This document shows, in pieces, positions 1 to 5,010 of a stretch of DNA of 5,918 bases. Under the pieces are notes generated by a model. That model worked only from the letters and a program-made list of their open reading frames with translations, was not told the origin of the DNA and made no database searches. The stretch comes from Clostridia bacterium. Its GTDB lineage: Bacteria > Bacillota > Clostridia > UMGS1810. The stretch lies in assembly GCA_017629325.1 (NCBI GenBank), contig JAGBXL010000056.1, forward strand, positions 1 to 5,918. The letters are read 5' to 3'. Both the position numbers and the translations under genes were made by a program. How positions within the stretch are numbered: the first letter of the stretch is position 1; each line of letters opens with the position of its first letter.

Positions 1-249
1 ATTTCTATATGTGAAAACACGGCAGGAGCAAGCCCCTGCCCTACAATATCGGATATTATTTGCACGTTTAAATCATTAACTACAAAACTGTGTAAAGAAA
101 ACGGATTTGAAAATGTGCGTTTATTTCAATCTTCTTTTCACGACCATATAATCCGCGATAGATACGATTATGAAAAAATATGGGAATATATTGATACAAA
201 TGTAATACGCTGGGAACAGGATTGTTTCTATAACAGCAAAACGGAGTAG
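1..249 (+). CDS. REP-associated tyrosine transposase (RAYT, Y1_Tnp family), C-terminal part; 5' end outside window
   Basis: Frame 1 is open from the window edge to the TAG at 247-249, giving the last 82 residues of a protein whose start lies upstream. The segment FKSLTTKLCKENG, then LFQSSFHDHIIRD and DYEKIWEYIDTN..RWEQDCFY, is the typical C-terminal pattern of RAYT transposases, which are single-strand nucleases thought to move REP palindromes. The HUH histidine motif should lie in the missing N-terminal part, so activity cannot be judged. The usual YIxxNP motif reads YIDTNV here, with Pro replaced by Val. A REP-like palindrome is embedded in the linker before FKSLTT (see 21-44). Family assignment is from recognised motifs; domestication or decay cannot be excluded. 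Confidence 0.8.
   Translation: MSICENTAGASPCPTISDIICTFKSLTTKLCKENGFENVRLFQSSFHDHIIRDRYDYEKIWEYIDTNVIRWEQDCFYNSKTE
21..44 (-). repeat. REP-like palindrome with GTAG foot, inside the RAYT gene
   Basis: On the minus strand a GTAG tetranucleotide (44-41) is followed directly by arm GGCAGGGGC (40-32), a 2-nt loop (31-30) and arm GCTCCTGCC (29-21). Eight of nine pairs are Watson-Crick and the ninth is a G.T wobble. A GTAG/GGAG tetranucleotide at the foot of an imperfect palindrome is the known signature of REP sequences recognised by RAYT proteins. It is read in frame and encodes AGASPCPT in the variable linker. Its G+C content is far above the surrounding DNA. Confidence 0.55.
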
Positions 250-271
250 TGAAAAAACACTACTCCGTTTT
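238..271. terminator. Bidirectional terminator between the RAYT and XRE genes
   Basis: Perfect 14-bp stem: AAAACGGAGTAGTG (238-251), a six-A loop (252-257), and CACTACTCCGTTTT (258-271). A and T runs at the base make it usable in both directions. It contains the RAYT stop codon (247-249) and reaches the XRE stop codon (270-272), so one hairpin serves two convergent genes. Confidence 0.88.
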
Positions 272-497
272 AATCTTTAAATTCAAATAATTTTTTCAAT
301 GGAATTTTAAGGCTTTCTGCAATATCAATAAGAGTGTCTAATGAGCATGATGTTGCTGCGGTTTCTATTTTTTGCATATATGTTCTGCTTATATTACATT
401 TTTCGGCTAGCTGTATTTGTGTTAAACCTTGCTCTTTTCTGTAATGTAAAATATTTAATCCTATGGCAAGCCATGTATCAAAATTTTTATTTTTCAT
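270..497 (-). CDS. XRE/Cro-type helix-turn-helix transcriptional regulator, 75 aa
   Basis: Small single-domain DNA-binding protein. The HTH_3 (Xre/Cro/C1) fold covers about residues 10-70: LNILHYRKEQGLTQIQLAEK gives helices 1-2, CNISRTYMQKIE (about 34-45) is the turn and recognition helix, and SLDTLIDIAESLKIPLKKLF is the conserved tail. There is no extra sensor or toxin/antitoxin domain. I chose the ATG at 497 because AAGGTGAG lies about 7 nt upstream; the frame stays open 22 codons further without a good ribosome site. It is transcribed away from the SLOG gene (657-1112), and an inverted repeat covers the SLOG promoter, so a role as repressor of that gene is inferred, not shown. TTTGCAT, matching the core of that repeat, also overlaps its own start codon (502-496 on minus). 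Confidence 0.9.
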   Translation of the reverse strand: MKNKNFDTWLAIGLNILHYRKEQGLTQIQLAEKCNISRTYMQKIETAATSCSLDTLIDIAESLKIPLKKLFEFKD

Positions 498-521
498 GCA
501 AATCTCACCTTCCTGATAGTT

Positions 522-550
522 ATTATATCTAAAGTGAAATTTTCTATCGA
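522..550 (-). promoter_or_regulatory. Candidate sigma-A promoter of the XRE gene
   Basis: On the minus strand TCGATA (550-545), a 17-nt spacer and a perfect TATAAT (527-522). The -10 is strong and the -35 matches 4 of 6. The predicted transcript has a short leader before the ATG at 497. Confidence 0.6.
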
Positions 551-580
551 CAATCAATATCATCTCAAAAAAGAATAAAA

Positions 581-619
581 TGTTTGCATTTAATATAAAT
601 TTGTGTTAAAATGCAAACA
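581..619. promoter_or_regulatory. Inverted-repeat operator candidate over the SLOG promoter
   Basis: TGTTTGCATTT (581-591) and its exact reverse complement AAATGCAAACA (609-619) are separated by 17 nt. The left arm covers the -35 and the right arm covers most of the -10 of the plus-strand promoter at 584-612. A third TTTGCA lies at 631-636. The position and symmetry fit a repressor site; the divergently encoded XRE protein is the natural candidate binder (inference). Confidence 0.65.
584..612 (+). promoter_or_regulatory. Sigma-A promoter of the SLOG-domain gene
   Basis: TTGCAT (584-589), 17-nt spacer, TAAAAT (607-612). Transcription would begin near 619-620, giving a leader of roughly 38 nt before the GTG at 657. 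Both hexamers fall within the inverted repeat at 581-619. Confidence 0.7.
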
Positions 620-656
620 AATAATTATCATTTGCACGATTTTAGGTGGTGTTGTT

Positions 657-1112
657 GTGAATAAAATTTGTACATTTGCAGGTCATGGAAAATATTATTA
701 TTCGGAGGATACATATAAAAAAATAATAAGCTGTTTAAAACAGCTTATTTGTGATAAAAATATTTCTGAATTCTGGGTTGGTAATTACGGTTCTTTTGAT
801 GCAATGGCAGCAAGGGCTGTTATAAATATAAAAGAAGAATATCCCCATATAAAGCTCTGCCTGGTTATTCCTTACATAACATCGAATATCAATAAATTTA
901 TTATTGAATATAAAAATATTTATGATGAAATAATAGTTGCCGATATAAGCCCTCAAACACCTATACGAGCCTATATTCCTCTTTGCAATCAGTATATGGT
1001 AGATAATTCCGCCTGCCTTTTATGCTACATAGAAAGAAAAAGCGGAGGTGCTTTTAAAACCTACGAATATGCCTTGAAAAAGGGGATACAAATTATAAAT
1101 ATATCAAACTAA
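657..1112 (+). CDS. SLOG-superfamily (DUF1273/YpsA-like) nucleotide-binding protein, 151 aa
   Basis: A single Rossmann-like SLOG domain. Visible hallmarks: N-terminal strand and loop MNKICTFAGHG (1-11, matching the family's TCxFTGHR-type start), glycine loop WVGNYGSFD (40-48), the YPHIKLCLVIPY strand (62-73), and the C-terminal NQYMVDNSACLLCYIERKSGG (111-131) followed by a YALKKG helix and IIN strand. SLOG proteins bind nucleotides or nucleotide-derived ligands, and many act in signalling or conflict systems; the ligand here is unknown. Start: GTG at 657 with AGGTGG at 644-649 and 7-nt spacing. An in-frame ATG at 603 lies inside the promoter and is rejected. The first glycine loop ends HG where many relatives have HR. 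The gene ends 9 bp inside the convergent epimerase gene. Confidence 0.82.
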   Translation: MNKICTFAGHGKYYYSEDTYKKIISCLKQLICDKNISEFWVGNYGSFDAMAARAVINIKEEYPHIKLCLVIPYITSNINKFIIEYKNIYDEIIVADISPQTPIRAYIPLCNQYMVDNSACLLCYIERKSGGAFKTYEYALKKGIQIINISN

Positions 1113-1742
1113 ATAAATCCCTATATCAACATTTATCATATCGCCTATTAAATCGGGTGCTCTGCCTAAAAACAATCCCTTTTTATAGTAGCCAATGGAA
1201 ACGGTTAAATCCGATTTAACTGCCACATCACCCTCGCCAGTATCACCGTTTAGTCCGCTATTGATATCAGCAGATATAACAAAGGCACCCGATGAATTTA
1301 TCTTTTCAATTGCTTTTGCGGCATTATCTTTGGCTGTGCCCTTAAATCCTGTTCCAAATATGCAATCCACTATTATATCAAAGCCTTTAAAATCGGTGTC
1401 TTCGCAAAATAATTGGTCTTTAACTCCCATATCTATTGCCATATCATAATAATATTTTCCGTCATCAGAAAATTTGTTGCCAATTCTAAAAATTTGAGCA
1501 TTATATCCGCATTTTGTTAAAAGGCACGAAAGTGCATAACCGTCTCCGCCGTTGTTTCCGCTTCCGCAAACAATGGCTATTTTTTTATTGAGCCACATCT
1601 GGAGGTCGTAAATGCCTTTTGCAGCTCTTAGCATTAACTGCTTACTGTCGGTATAATTTTTTATTGTGTATTCATCGCTTCTTCGCATTTGTTCAACGTT
1701 TATAGCTTCTTTAAATTCTTTAGAATTGATTGTGGGTTTCAT
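1104..1742 (-). CDS. nnrE: NAD(P)H-hydrate epimerase (YjeF N-terminal domain), stand-alone, 212 aa
   Basis: Repairs damaged NAD(P)H by interconverting the R and S epimers of hydrated NAD(P)H so that a dehydratase can restore the cofactor; cytoplasmic. Motifs: GNNGGDGY (62-69, nucleotide loop), VDCIFGTGF (125-133), ADINSGLNGDTG (158-169, including the conserved Asp of the VDxPSG-type motif) and SIGYYKKGLFLG (182-193). It stops at the end of the epimerase domain; many bacterial homologues continue into the dehydratase (NnrD) domain, which is absent from this window. Start: ATG at 1742 with GAGGTG 6 nt upstream; a GTG three codons earlier lies inside that ribosome site. A clean promoter lies at 1762-1790. 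Its 3' end overlaps the SLOG gene by 9 bp and no terminator is seen between them. Confidence 0.9.
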   Translation of the reverse strand: MKPTINSKEFKEAINVEQMRRSDEYTIKNYTDSKQLMLRAAKGIYDLQMWLNKKIAIVCGSGNNGGDGYALSCLLTKCGYNAQIFRIGNKFSDDGKYYYDMAIDMGVKDQLFCEDTDFKGFDIIVDCIFGTGFKGTAKDNAAKAIEKINSSGAFVISADINSGLNGDTGEGDVAVKSDLTVSIGYYKKGLFLGRAPDLIGDMINVDIGIYLV

Positions 1743-1761
1743 ACTTTTCACCTCGGGTAAT

Positions 1762-1790
1762 ATTATAGCATTTTAAAAAATGGTTGTAAA
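1762..1790 (-). promoter_or_regulatory. Sigma-A promoter of the epimerase gene
   Basis: On minus: TTTACA (1790-1785), 17-nt spacer, TATAAT (1767-1762), with TGC just before the -10 (an extended -10). It lies just downstream of the terminator of the preceding operon, so the epimerase gene is its own transcription unit. Confidence 0.82.
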
Positions 1791-1804
1791 TGGGGGAGAA
1801 AAAT

Positions 1805-1830
1805 AAAATCCGCACACTAAAAGTGTGCGG
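1805..1830 (-). terminator. Terminator of the phosphatase/membrane-protein operon
   Basis: Stem CCGCACACT (1810-1818), loop AAA, AGTGTGCGG (1822-1830): nine perfect pairs. On the minus strand the stem is followed by ATTTTATTTTT. On the plus strand it is followed by TGTTTTTG, so weak bidirectional action is possible. It lies about 30 bp beyond the membrane-protein stop codon. Confidence 0.85.
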
Positions 1831-1860
1831 TGTTTTTGCTCAGGGCGGCAGACTTTATAT

Positions 1861-2589
1861 TCAGATAAAGAAATGCAAAAACCATGCATCGCCAAAGGCA
1901 TAGTTAAATGCGGTATCGTTTTTGACTATACACACTCTATATAGCTTAATAAGAGTTCCATAGTATATACCCACAGCGAAGCCAAAAACCATAAGTCCGC
2001 AAATAGCGCCGAGTATGGTGTTTAGGCTCATTCCAAAAGGTAAAACCATGCCTGAGCCAAGGCCAAAAATCATACCTGATATAATAGCATGAATTACAAG
2101 ATACAAAGTTTCCCCGCTGAAAAAATTCTTTCTAATATACAGAATATTGCGGAATTTATTGTCTGGGGTTATGTATTTTTTGCCGATCTTTTTCATCATG
2201 CAGTTAAAGAAGATTTTCTGTATCATTTCTTTGTTCCACAACGACTTATCAATATCCATCATAACATTCAGGGTGCGGCAACAAATCCAGTACACTTCTT
2301 TATACTTTCTGTATCGGATTATGATAAGTGCAAAAAGAAAGCCTATAAGACCAAGTGCCATAAATATATAGCCATTGAGCGACCAATTGTTATTTGTTTC
2401 CTTTAAAAGAGCGGGAACAACAAAGGCGATTGCCGCAAGATATATTGTTATAAGCTGGTCTCTTTTTGACTGCTGAAGAGTAAGCTCTTCAAATACTCTT
2501 TCATACATCATATTGATGTCAAAGTCGGGGCTATTCCTAAATATACTTTTGTCTTTAAATTCATCATAAATAGAAAGCTTCTCAGCCAT
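1861..2589 (-). CDS. Unrecognised integral membrane protein, four predicted helices, 242 aa
   Basis: I do not recognise a named family. The N-terminal about 44 residues are polar and probably helical (YERVFEELTLQQSKRDQL). Four hydrophobic segments follow: about 45-62 (LITIYLAAIAFVVPALL), 71-91, 160-184 (glycine-rich, GMIFGLGSG) and 189-212. They form two hairpins separated by a basic, probably cytoplasmic stretch of about 70 residues (92-159) with RYRKYKEVYWICC and KKIGKKY. There is no signal peptide, enzyme motif or transporter motif. Start: ATG at 2589 with AAGGAG 8 nt upstream; that ribosome site lies in the last codons of the phosphatase gene, whose stop is only 5 bp away, so the two are probably translationally coupled. 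A GTG three codons earlier overlaps the ribosome site and was rejected. Confidence 0.82.
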   Translation of the reverse strand: MAEKLSIYDEFKDKSIFRNSPDFDINMMYERVFEELTLQQSKRDQLITIYLAAIAFVVPALLKETNNNWSLNGYIFMALGLIGFLFALIIIRYRKYKEVYWICCRTLNVMMDIDKSLWNKEMIQKIFFNCMMKKIGKKYITPDNKFRNILYIRKNFFSGETLYLVIHAIISGMIFGLGSGMVLPFGMSLNTILGAICGLMVFGFAVGIYYGTLIKLYRVCIVKNDTAFNYAFGDAWFLHFFI

Positions 2590-2594
2590 GTATA

Positions 2595-3407
2595 TCACTC
2601 CTTGAAAATAGGATTTTCTCTTATGTTGTTTTCTATAATAGTGTTTAGTTTTTCAAAATTTTCTGTATTATTTGCACCAATTAACATAGTCATATTTTTA
2701 AAATCGGGTTTTTCTTTTTTGAAGGACCTTAGTATTCCTCCAGACTCTTCCAGGATAAGAGAAGCTGCTGCATAGTCCCACGGATATGTGCGTATTTCAA
2801 AGAACAAATCGCACCTTCCCATTGCAAGATAGCATATCTCCAGGGCACACGAGCCAAAGCGTCTTATATCACTGCAGAGAGGATGTGCCTCGGCTATAAT
2901 GGCAGAGCAACTATCTGAAAGCTCTTTCTGATAAAGGCAAAGACCGGTACAAAACAGTGATTGCTCAAAGGTTTTTTTGGAAGTTGAAATCCTTTTGCCA
3001 GAGCAGTAAGCACCACAGCCCTTTACCGCATTAAAAAGGAGTTTCAATCTTGGAGCATATACAACTCCGATAAGTGGCTCACCTTTATATAAAAGGCCAA
3101 CCGATATAGCGCACTCAGGTATGTCGCGGGTGAAATTTGCAGTTCCGTCTATAGGATCTATAACCCAAGTGTAGTCTTTAGCACTATCTGCAGTAGTTTC
3201 TTCCTCACATAAAAAGCCTGAACCTGATATTAATTTTTGAAGTTTAGTTTGAAGAAACTTTTGAATATTAATATCCGCATCTGTAACAAGATTTGCAGCA
3301 CCATTTTTTTCGGTGATATTTCCTGTGCCTTTTTCAAAAATCTTTGATGCTTGTTTTACAATCTTTATTATTTTATTTTGGAGTCTTATTAAGTTCAAAA
3401 AAACCAC
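2595..3407 (-). CDS. Inositol monophosphatase family protein (Mg-dependent phosphatase), about 270 aa
   Basis: Belongs to the IMPase/FIG superfamily, which removes phosphate from small molecules such as inositol phosphates, 3'-phosphoadenosine phosphates or sugar bisphosphates; the substrate cannot be told here. All metal-site motifs are present: VTDAD (41-45), CEEET (67-71), WVIDPIDGTANF (81-92, the family's DPxDGT signature), GSCALE (185-190) and WDYAAASLILEESGG (210-224). Length is typical. It is the first gene of a two-gene operon with a strong promoter at 3443-3471. The start is uncertain: GTG at 3407 has only a weak site (GGTG-like), and a TTG at 3398 would be three codons shorter. A 14-codon ATG frame begins just upstream in another frame and overlaps the start. 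Confidence 0.92.
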   Translation of the reverse strand: MVFLNLIRLQNKIIKIVKQASKIFEKGTGNITEKNGAANLVTDADINIQKFLQTKLQKLISGSGFLCEEETTADSAKDYTWVIDPIDGTANFTRDIPECAISVGLLYKGEPLIGVVYAPRLKLLFNAVKGCGAYCSGKRISTSKKTFEQSLFCTGLCLYQKELSDSCSAIIAEAHPLCSDIRRFGSCALEICYLAMGRCDLFFEIRTYPWDYAAASLILEESGGILRSFKKEKPDFKNMTMLIGANNTENFEKLNTIIENNIRENPIFKE

Positions 3408-3442
3408 ACCATTTCATAAAACGATAAGTAGTATATAGCATG

Positions 3443-3471
3443 ATTATAATTAATATTTAAAACATAGTCAA
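3443..3471 (-). promoter_or_regulatory. Sigma-A promoter of the phosphatase/membrane-protein operon
   Basis: On minus: TTGACT (3471-3466), 17-nt spacer, TATAAT (3448-3443). Near-consensus, about 40 bp upstream of the phosphatase start. The only good promoter seen for both genes. Confidence 0.88.
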
Positions 3472-3510
3472 GTAAAACATTGGCTTGTATATTTTCCATA
3501 ACTTTTTCCA

Positions 3511-3592
3511 TATTCACTATTACTTATTACTTCAAAAATCCGTATACAAATGAATTTAAGTGAATAGTGAAGAAGTAATAGTTAATAAGTAA
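3511..3592. repeat. Imperfect inverted repeat built from TATTCAC / TTACTTATTAC units
   Basis: TATTCAC (3511-3517) pairs with GTGAATA (3560-3566), TATTACTTC (3525-3533) with GAAGTAATA (3572-3580), and TTACTTATTAC (3520-3530) nearly matches the reverse complement of 3582-3592. The units recur in both orientations, as in dispersed intergenic simple repeats. No coding potential is seen. Confidence 0.5.
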
Positions 3593-3622
3593 AAATCCGC
3601 ACACCAACGTGTACGGATTTTT
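3591..3622 (-). terminator. Second terminator hairpin downstream of the tRNA-fMet 3'-end copy
   Basis: AAAAATCCG (3591-3599) pairs with CGGATTTTT (3614-3622), then one C/A mismatch, then ACAC (3601-3604) with GTGT (3609-3612) around loop CAAC. On the minus strand it ends in a five-T run. It lies immediately downstream of the 21-bp tRNA 3'-end copy, the same arrangement as the terminator at 3887-3922 behind the intact tRNA. Confidence 0.8.
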
Positions 3623-3623
3623 G

Positions 3624-3644
3624 ATTGCGGGGGCCGGATTTGAA
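3624..3644 (-). repeat. 21-bp exact copy of the tRNA-fMet 3' end (possible attachment-site remnant)
   Basis: Positions 3624-3644 are identical to 3925-3945, which holds the T-loop, the 3' T-stem strand, the acceptor 3' strand and the discriminator of tRNA-fMet. The match stops abruptly at 3645. Direct repeats of a tRNA 3' end are the classic mark of site-specific integration at a tRNA gene, but tandem duplication followed by decay would look similar. The offset is 301 bp. Confidence 0.75.
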
Positions 3645-3720
3645 GCAGGAACTTCGTGTTTTTGTTTCTTGCTATATTTTGTGCTTGCCCAAATTTTCGT
3701 TCTATCGGGTTGCGGTGCCC

Positions 3721-3760
3721 AAAAATGTATGCTGTGCCCCAAGGCGCACAGCACATTTTT
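3721..3760. repeat. Hairpin with 15 base pairs
   Basis: AAAAATGT (3721-3728) pairs with ACATTTTT (3753-3760) and GCTGTGC (3731-3737) with GCACAGC (3746-3752), with a 2-nt bulge (AT, 3729-3730) and an 8-nt loop. The plus strand ends in TTTTT, so this could also act as a terminator. Confidence 0.6.
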
Positions 3761-3818
3761 GACCGCTGCCCCTGAAGTTTCTCCCTTCATCTGCCACAGG
3801 CAGCGGTCAAAACTTCAG
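3757..3818. repeat. 14-bp perfect inverted repeat interlocked with a second 9-bp one
   Basis: TTTTGACCGCTGCC (3757-3770) and GGCAGCGGTCAAAA (3799-3812) are perfect complements around a 28-nt loop. CTGAAGTTT (3772-3780), inside that loop, is complementary to AAACTTCAG (3810-3818), outside it. The order 1-2-1'-2' is that of an H-type pseudoknot, though 1' and 2' share three bases. A short rival hairpin CTGCC/GGCAG lies at 3791-3803. Confidence 0.6.
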
Positions 3819-3847
3819 CAAGTTATTCGCCCGTCGTCGGTCTTTTA

Positions 3848-3865
3848 AACCCGAAGGTCGTTGGT
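3848..3865 (+). repeat. 18-nt inverted copy of the tRNA-fMet core
   Basis: AACCCGAAGGTCGTTGGT at 3848-3865 on plus equals the tRNA-fMet sequence encoded on minus at 3962-3945 (anticodon-stem 3' strand, variable loop and 5' T-stem). A minus-strand read-through transcript of the tRNA operon would therefore carry an 18-nt sequence perfectly complementary to the tRNA itself. Confidence 0.85.
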
Positions 3866-3886
3866 ATCACCACAATCTCAGAAATA

Positions 3887-3922
3887 AAAAATATCTGTAC
3901 ACTTTTGTGTACAGATATTTTT
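3887..3922 (-). terminator. Terminator of the tRNA-Leu/tRNA-fMet operon
   Basis: Perfect 16-bp stem (3887-3902 with 3907-3922) around loop TTTT, with CTGTACAC/GTGTACAG at its centre and A/T runs at the base that supply the T-tract on minus. It begins 3 nt after the mature tRNA-fMet 3' end. The symmetric A/T base would let it work in both directions. Confidence 0.88.
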
Positions 3923-3925
3923 TTA

Positions 3926-3999
<74 letters not shown>

Positions 4000-4025
4000 A
4001 TATTTAATTTTTACGCAAAAAGTGA

Positions 4026-4110
4026 TGCCGGAGACCGGAATCGAACCGGTACGGCTTTAAGGGCCGCAGGATTTTAAGTCCTGTGCGTCTGCCAGTTCCG
4101 CCACTCCGGC
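4026..4110 (-). tRNA. tRNA-Leu (UAA)
   Basis: An 85-nt class II tRNA without encoded CCA. Acceptor GCCGGAG (4110-4104) pairs with CTCCGGC. The anticodon arm is CAGGA, loop CTTAAAA, TCCTG, with anticodon TAA at 4076-4074. A long variable arm (GCGGCCC..AGCCGT) and T-arm with GGTTCGATTCC are present; the discriminator is A. It is the first gene of the tRNA operon. Confidence 0.96.
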
Positions 4111-4130
4111 GTACCTATTGCGCATCATCT

Positions 4131-4159
4131 ATAATAGCACAAGCCATGAGCTTTGTCAA
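4131..4159 (-). promoter_or_regulatory. Sigma-A promoter of the tRNA operon
   Basis: On minus: consensus TTGACA (4159-4154), 17-nt spacer ending in TGTGC, and TATTAT (4136-4131). Transcription starts about 14 nt before the tRNA-Leu 5' end. Its strength fits a stable-RNA operon. Confidence 0.88.
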
Positions 4160-4373
4160 GCATTTTTTAAAAATAATAAGGCTAAAACTTACTAAATTTT
4201 GGCGGATTATAATTTATAAGTTAGGCTATTTTACTTAAATCTATATTTAATTATATGTTTATTTTAAAAAAATATTCCTTTATATATGCTTTTTGTGTAA
4301 TTGTAGCTTAATGAGGAAATCCCAAAATCGTGATATAAAAGGTAAAAAATAAACAGGAATAAAACTTAAAAAG
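4160..4373. other. AT-rich intergenic stretch, no feature seen
   Basis: Very AT-rich DNA with homopolymer runs between the tRNA promoter and the left end of the insertion sequence. No gene longer than a 13-codon ATG frame (from 4311, no ribosome site) and no clear terminator or repeat was found. Confidence 0.6.
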
Positions 4374-4397
4374 TGAACCGACCCCCAAAAGTTAGAC
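4374..4397 (+). repeat. Left terminal inverted repeat of the IS
   Basis: Begins TGAACC and continues GACCCCCAAAAGTTAGAC. The outer TGA and the inner 18-nt block match the right end; three bases between them (4377-4379) do not. Confidence 0.82.
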
Positions 4398-4430
4398 CAA
4401 AAATCTAACGATTGGGAGGTCGGTTTTTTT
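4378..4430 (+). terminator. Leader hairpin of the IS: terminator that also hides the orfA ribosome site
   Basis: CCGACC (4378-4383) pairs with GGTCGG (4418-4423), CCCAA with TTGGG, and GTTAGA with TCTAAC around loop CCAAAAA, followed by seven Ts (4424-4430). The only good ribosome site for orfA, GGGAGG (4414-4419), lies in the 3' arm. A transcript entering from the left flank would be terminated or have that site masked. Such shielding is known in several IS families. Confidence 0.75.
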
Positions 4431-4431
4431 C

Positions 4432-5010
4432 ATGACAAAATATAGTTATGAATTCAAATTAAAGGTTGTGCAGGCGTATTTGAATGGTGAGGGTAGTTAT
4501 GAATATTTAGCAAGGAAATATGGTGTATCAACAGTTTCCAAAATTTTTGAATGGGTTTATGCATACAAAGAATTTGGCAACAATGGGTTAAGGCGTTCAA
4601 AACACAATCAGAACTACTCTTTTCAATTTAAGCTTTCTGTGGTAGAATTGTATCTATCAAGTGAAGTCTCATATCAGGAATTAGCACTTTCACAAGGCAT
4701 CAACAATCCATCTTTGATAACCAGATGGGTTAACGACTTTAGGATAGCTGGACCTGATGCTTTGAGACCTAAAAAGAAAGGTCGTAAGAAAACATTGGAT
4801 ATAAGAGAAACAAAAAAGCTTTCTAAATCTAACGAAGAAAAGCCCGTGGATACAAGCGCTGAACATATTAAAGAACTTGAAAATGAACTACTTAAACTTA
4901 GAATAGAAAATGCATATTTAAAAGAATTGAGGAGACTGCGTTTAGAGGAGGAAGCTCTTCTGAGAAAACAGCGAGAATCGTCCACAGTCTCCGAGGACAA
5001 TTCAAATTAA
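4432..5010 (+). CDS. IS3-family OrfA (IS150-type DNA-binding protein), 192 aa
   Basis: The DNA-binding part of the transposase, which recognises the IS ends. Two tandem helix-turn-helix repeats are visible: YSYEFKLKVVQAYLNGE..VSKIFEWV (4-58) and YSFQFKLSVVELYLSSE..LITRWV (62-115). A basic linker RPKKKGRKK (112-120) follows, then a probable leucine-zipper coiled coil (about 144-178, ELENELLKLRIENAYLKEL) for multimerisation. Start: ATG at 4432 with GGGAGG 12 nt upstream, slightly far. The last 13 residues lie in the region where the orfB frame takes over. Production of the full OrfAB transposase is expected to need a -1 shift at 4965-4971. Confidence 0.92.
   Translation: MTKYSYEFKLKVVQAYLNGEGSYEYLARKYGVSTVSKIFEWVYAYKEFGNNGLRRSKHNQNYSFQFKLSVVELYLSSEVSYQELALSQGINNPSLITRWVNDFRIAGPDALRPKKKGRKKTLDIRETKKLSKSNEEKPVDTSAEHIKELENELLKLRIENAYLKELRRLRLEEEALLRKQRESSTVSEDNSN

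Larger units (their letters stand above)
3645..3886. other. Gene-free structured spacer between the tRNA 3'-end copy and the tRNA terminator
   Basis: No convincing gene. Open frames exist on both strands but lack ribosome sites, recognisable domains and normal composition. The G+C content is higher than that of the flanks and is concentrated in inverted repeats at 3721-3760 and 3757-3818. A fragment matching the tRNA-fMet core lies near its right edge (3848-3865). The remainder is unstructured and unrecognised. It may be a structured RNA, a small dispersed repeat or a deleted integrated element. Confidence 0.5.

Noticed and set aside
1195..2406. Plus-strand frames of 84, 105 and 74 aa
   Set aside because: Antisense shadows of the epimerase and membrane-protein genes, with no recognisable domains or start signals.
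1861..2589. The membrane protein as a SLATT-type effector partner of the SLOG protein
   Set aside because: It has four rather than two helices, sits in a separate operon with a phosphatase on the other strand, and is separated from the SLOG gene by the epimerase gene. A helix-TM-TM-helix look is not enough.
3527..3848. Overlapping open frames on both strands (87 aa minus, 79 aa plus) that could be read as small genes
   Set aside because: They cross terminators and the tRNA 3'-end copy, have no ribosome sites, and resemble no protein family. They are open because of inverted-repeat composition.
4311..4352. A 13-codon ATG frame left of the IS, possibly a gene truncated by the insertion
   Set aside because: It ends in a stop well before the IS, has no ribosome site, and similar short frames are frequent in AT-rich DNA.
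4374..4400. A promoter formed at the joined IS ends in a circular intermediate
   Set aside because: Known for other IS3 elements, but no acceptable -10 is visible in the left end at a proper distance from any -35 in the right end.
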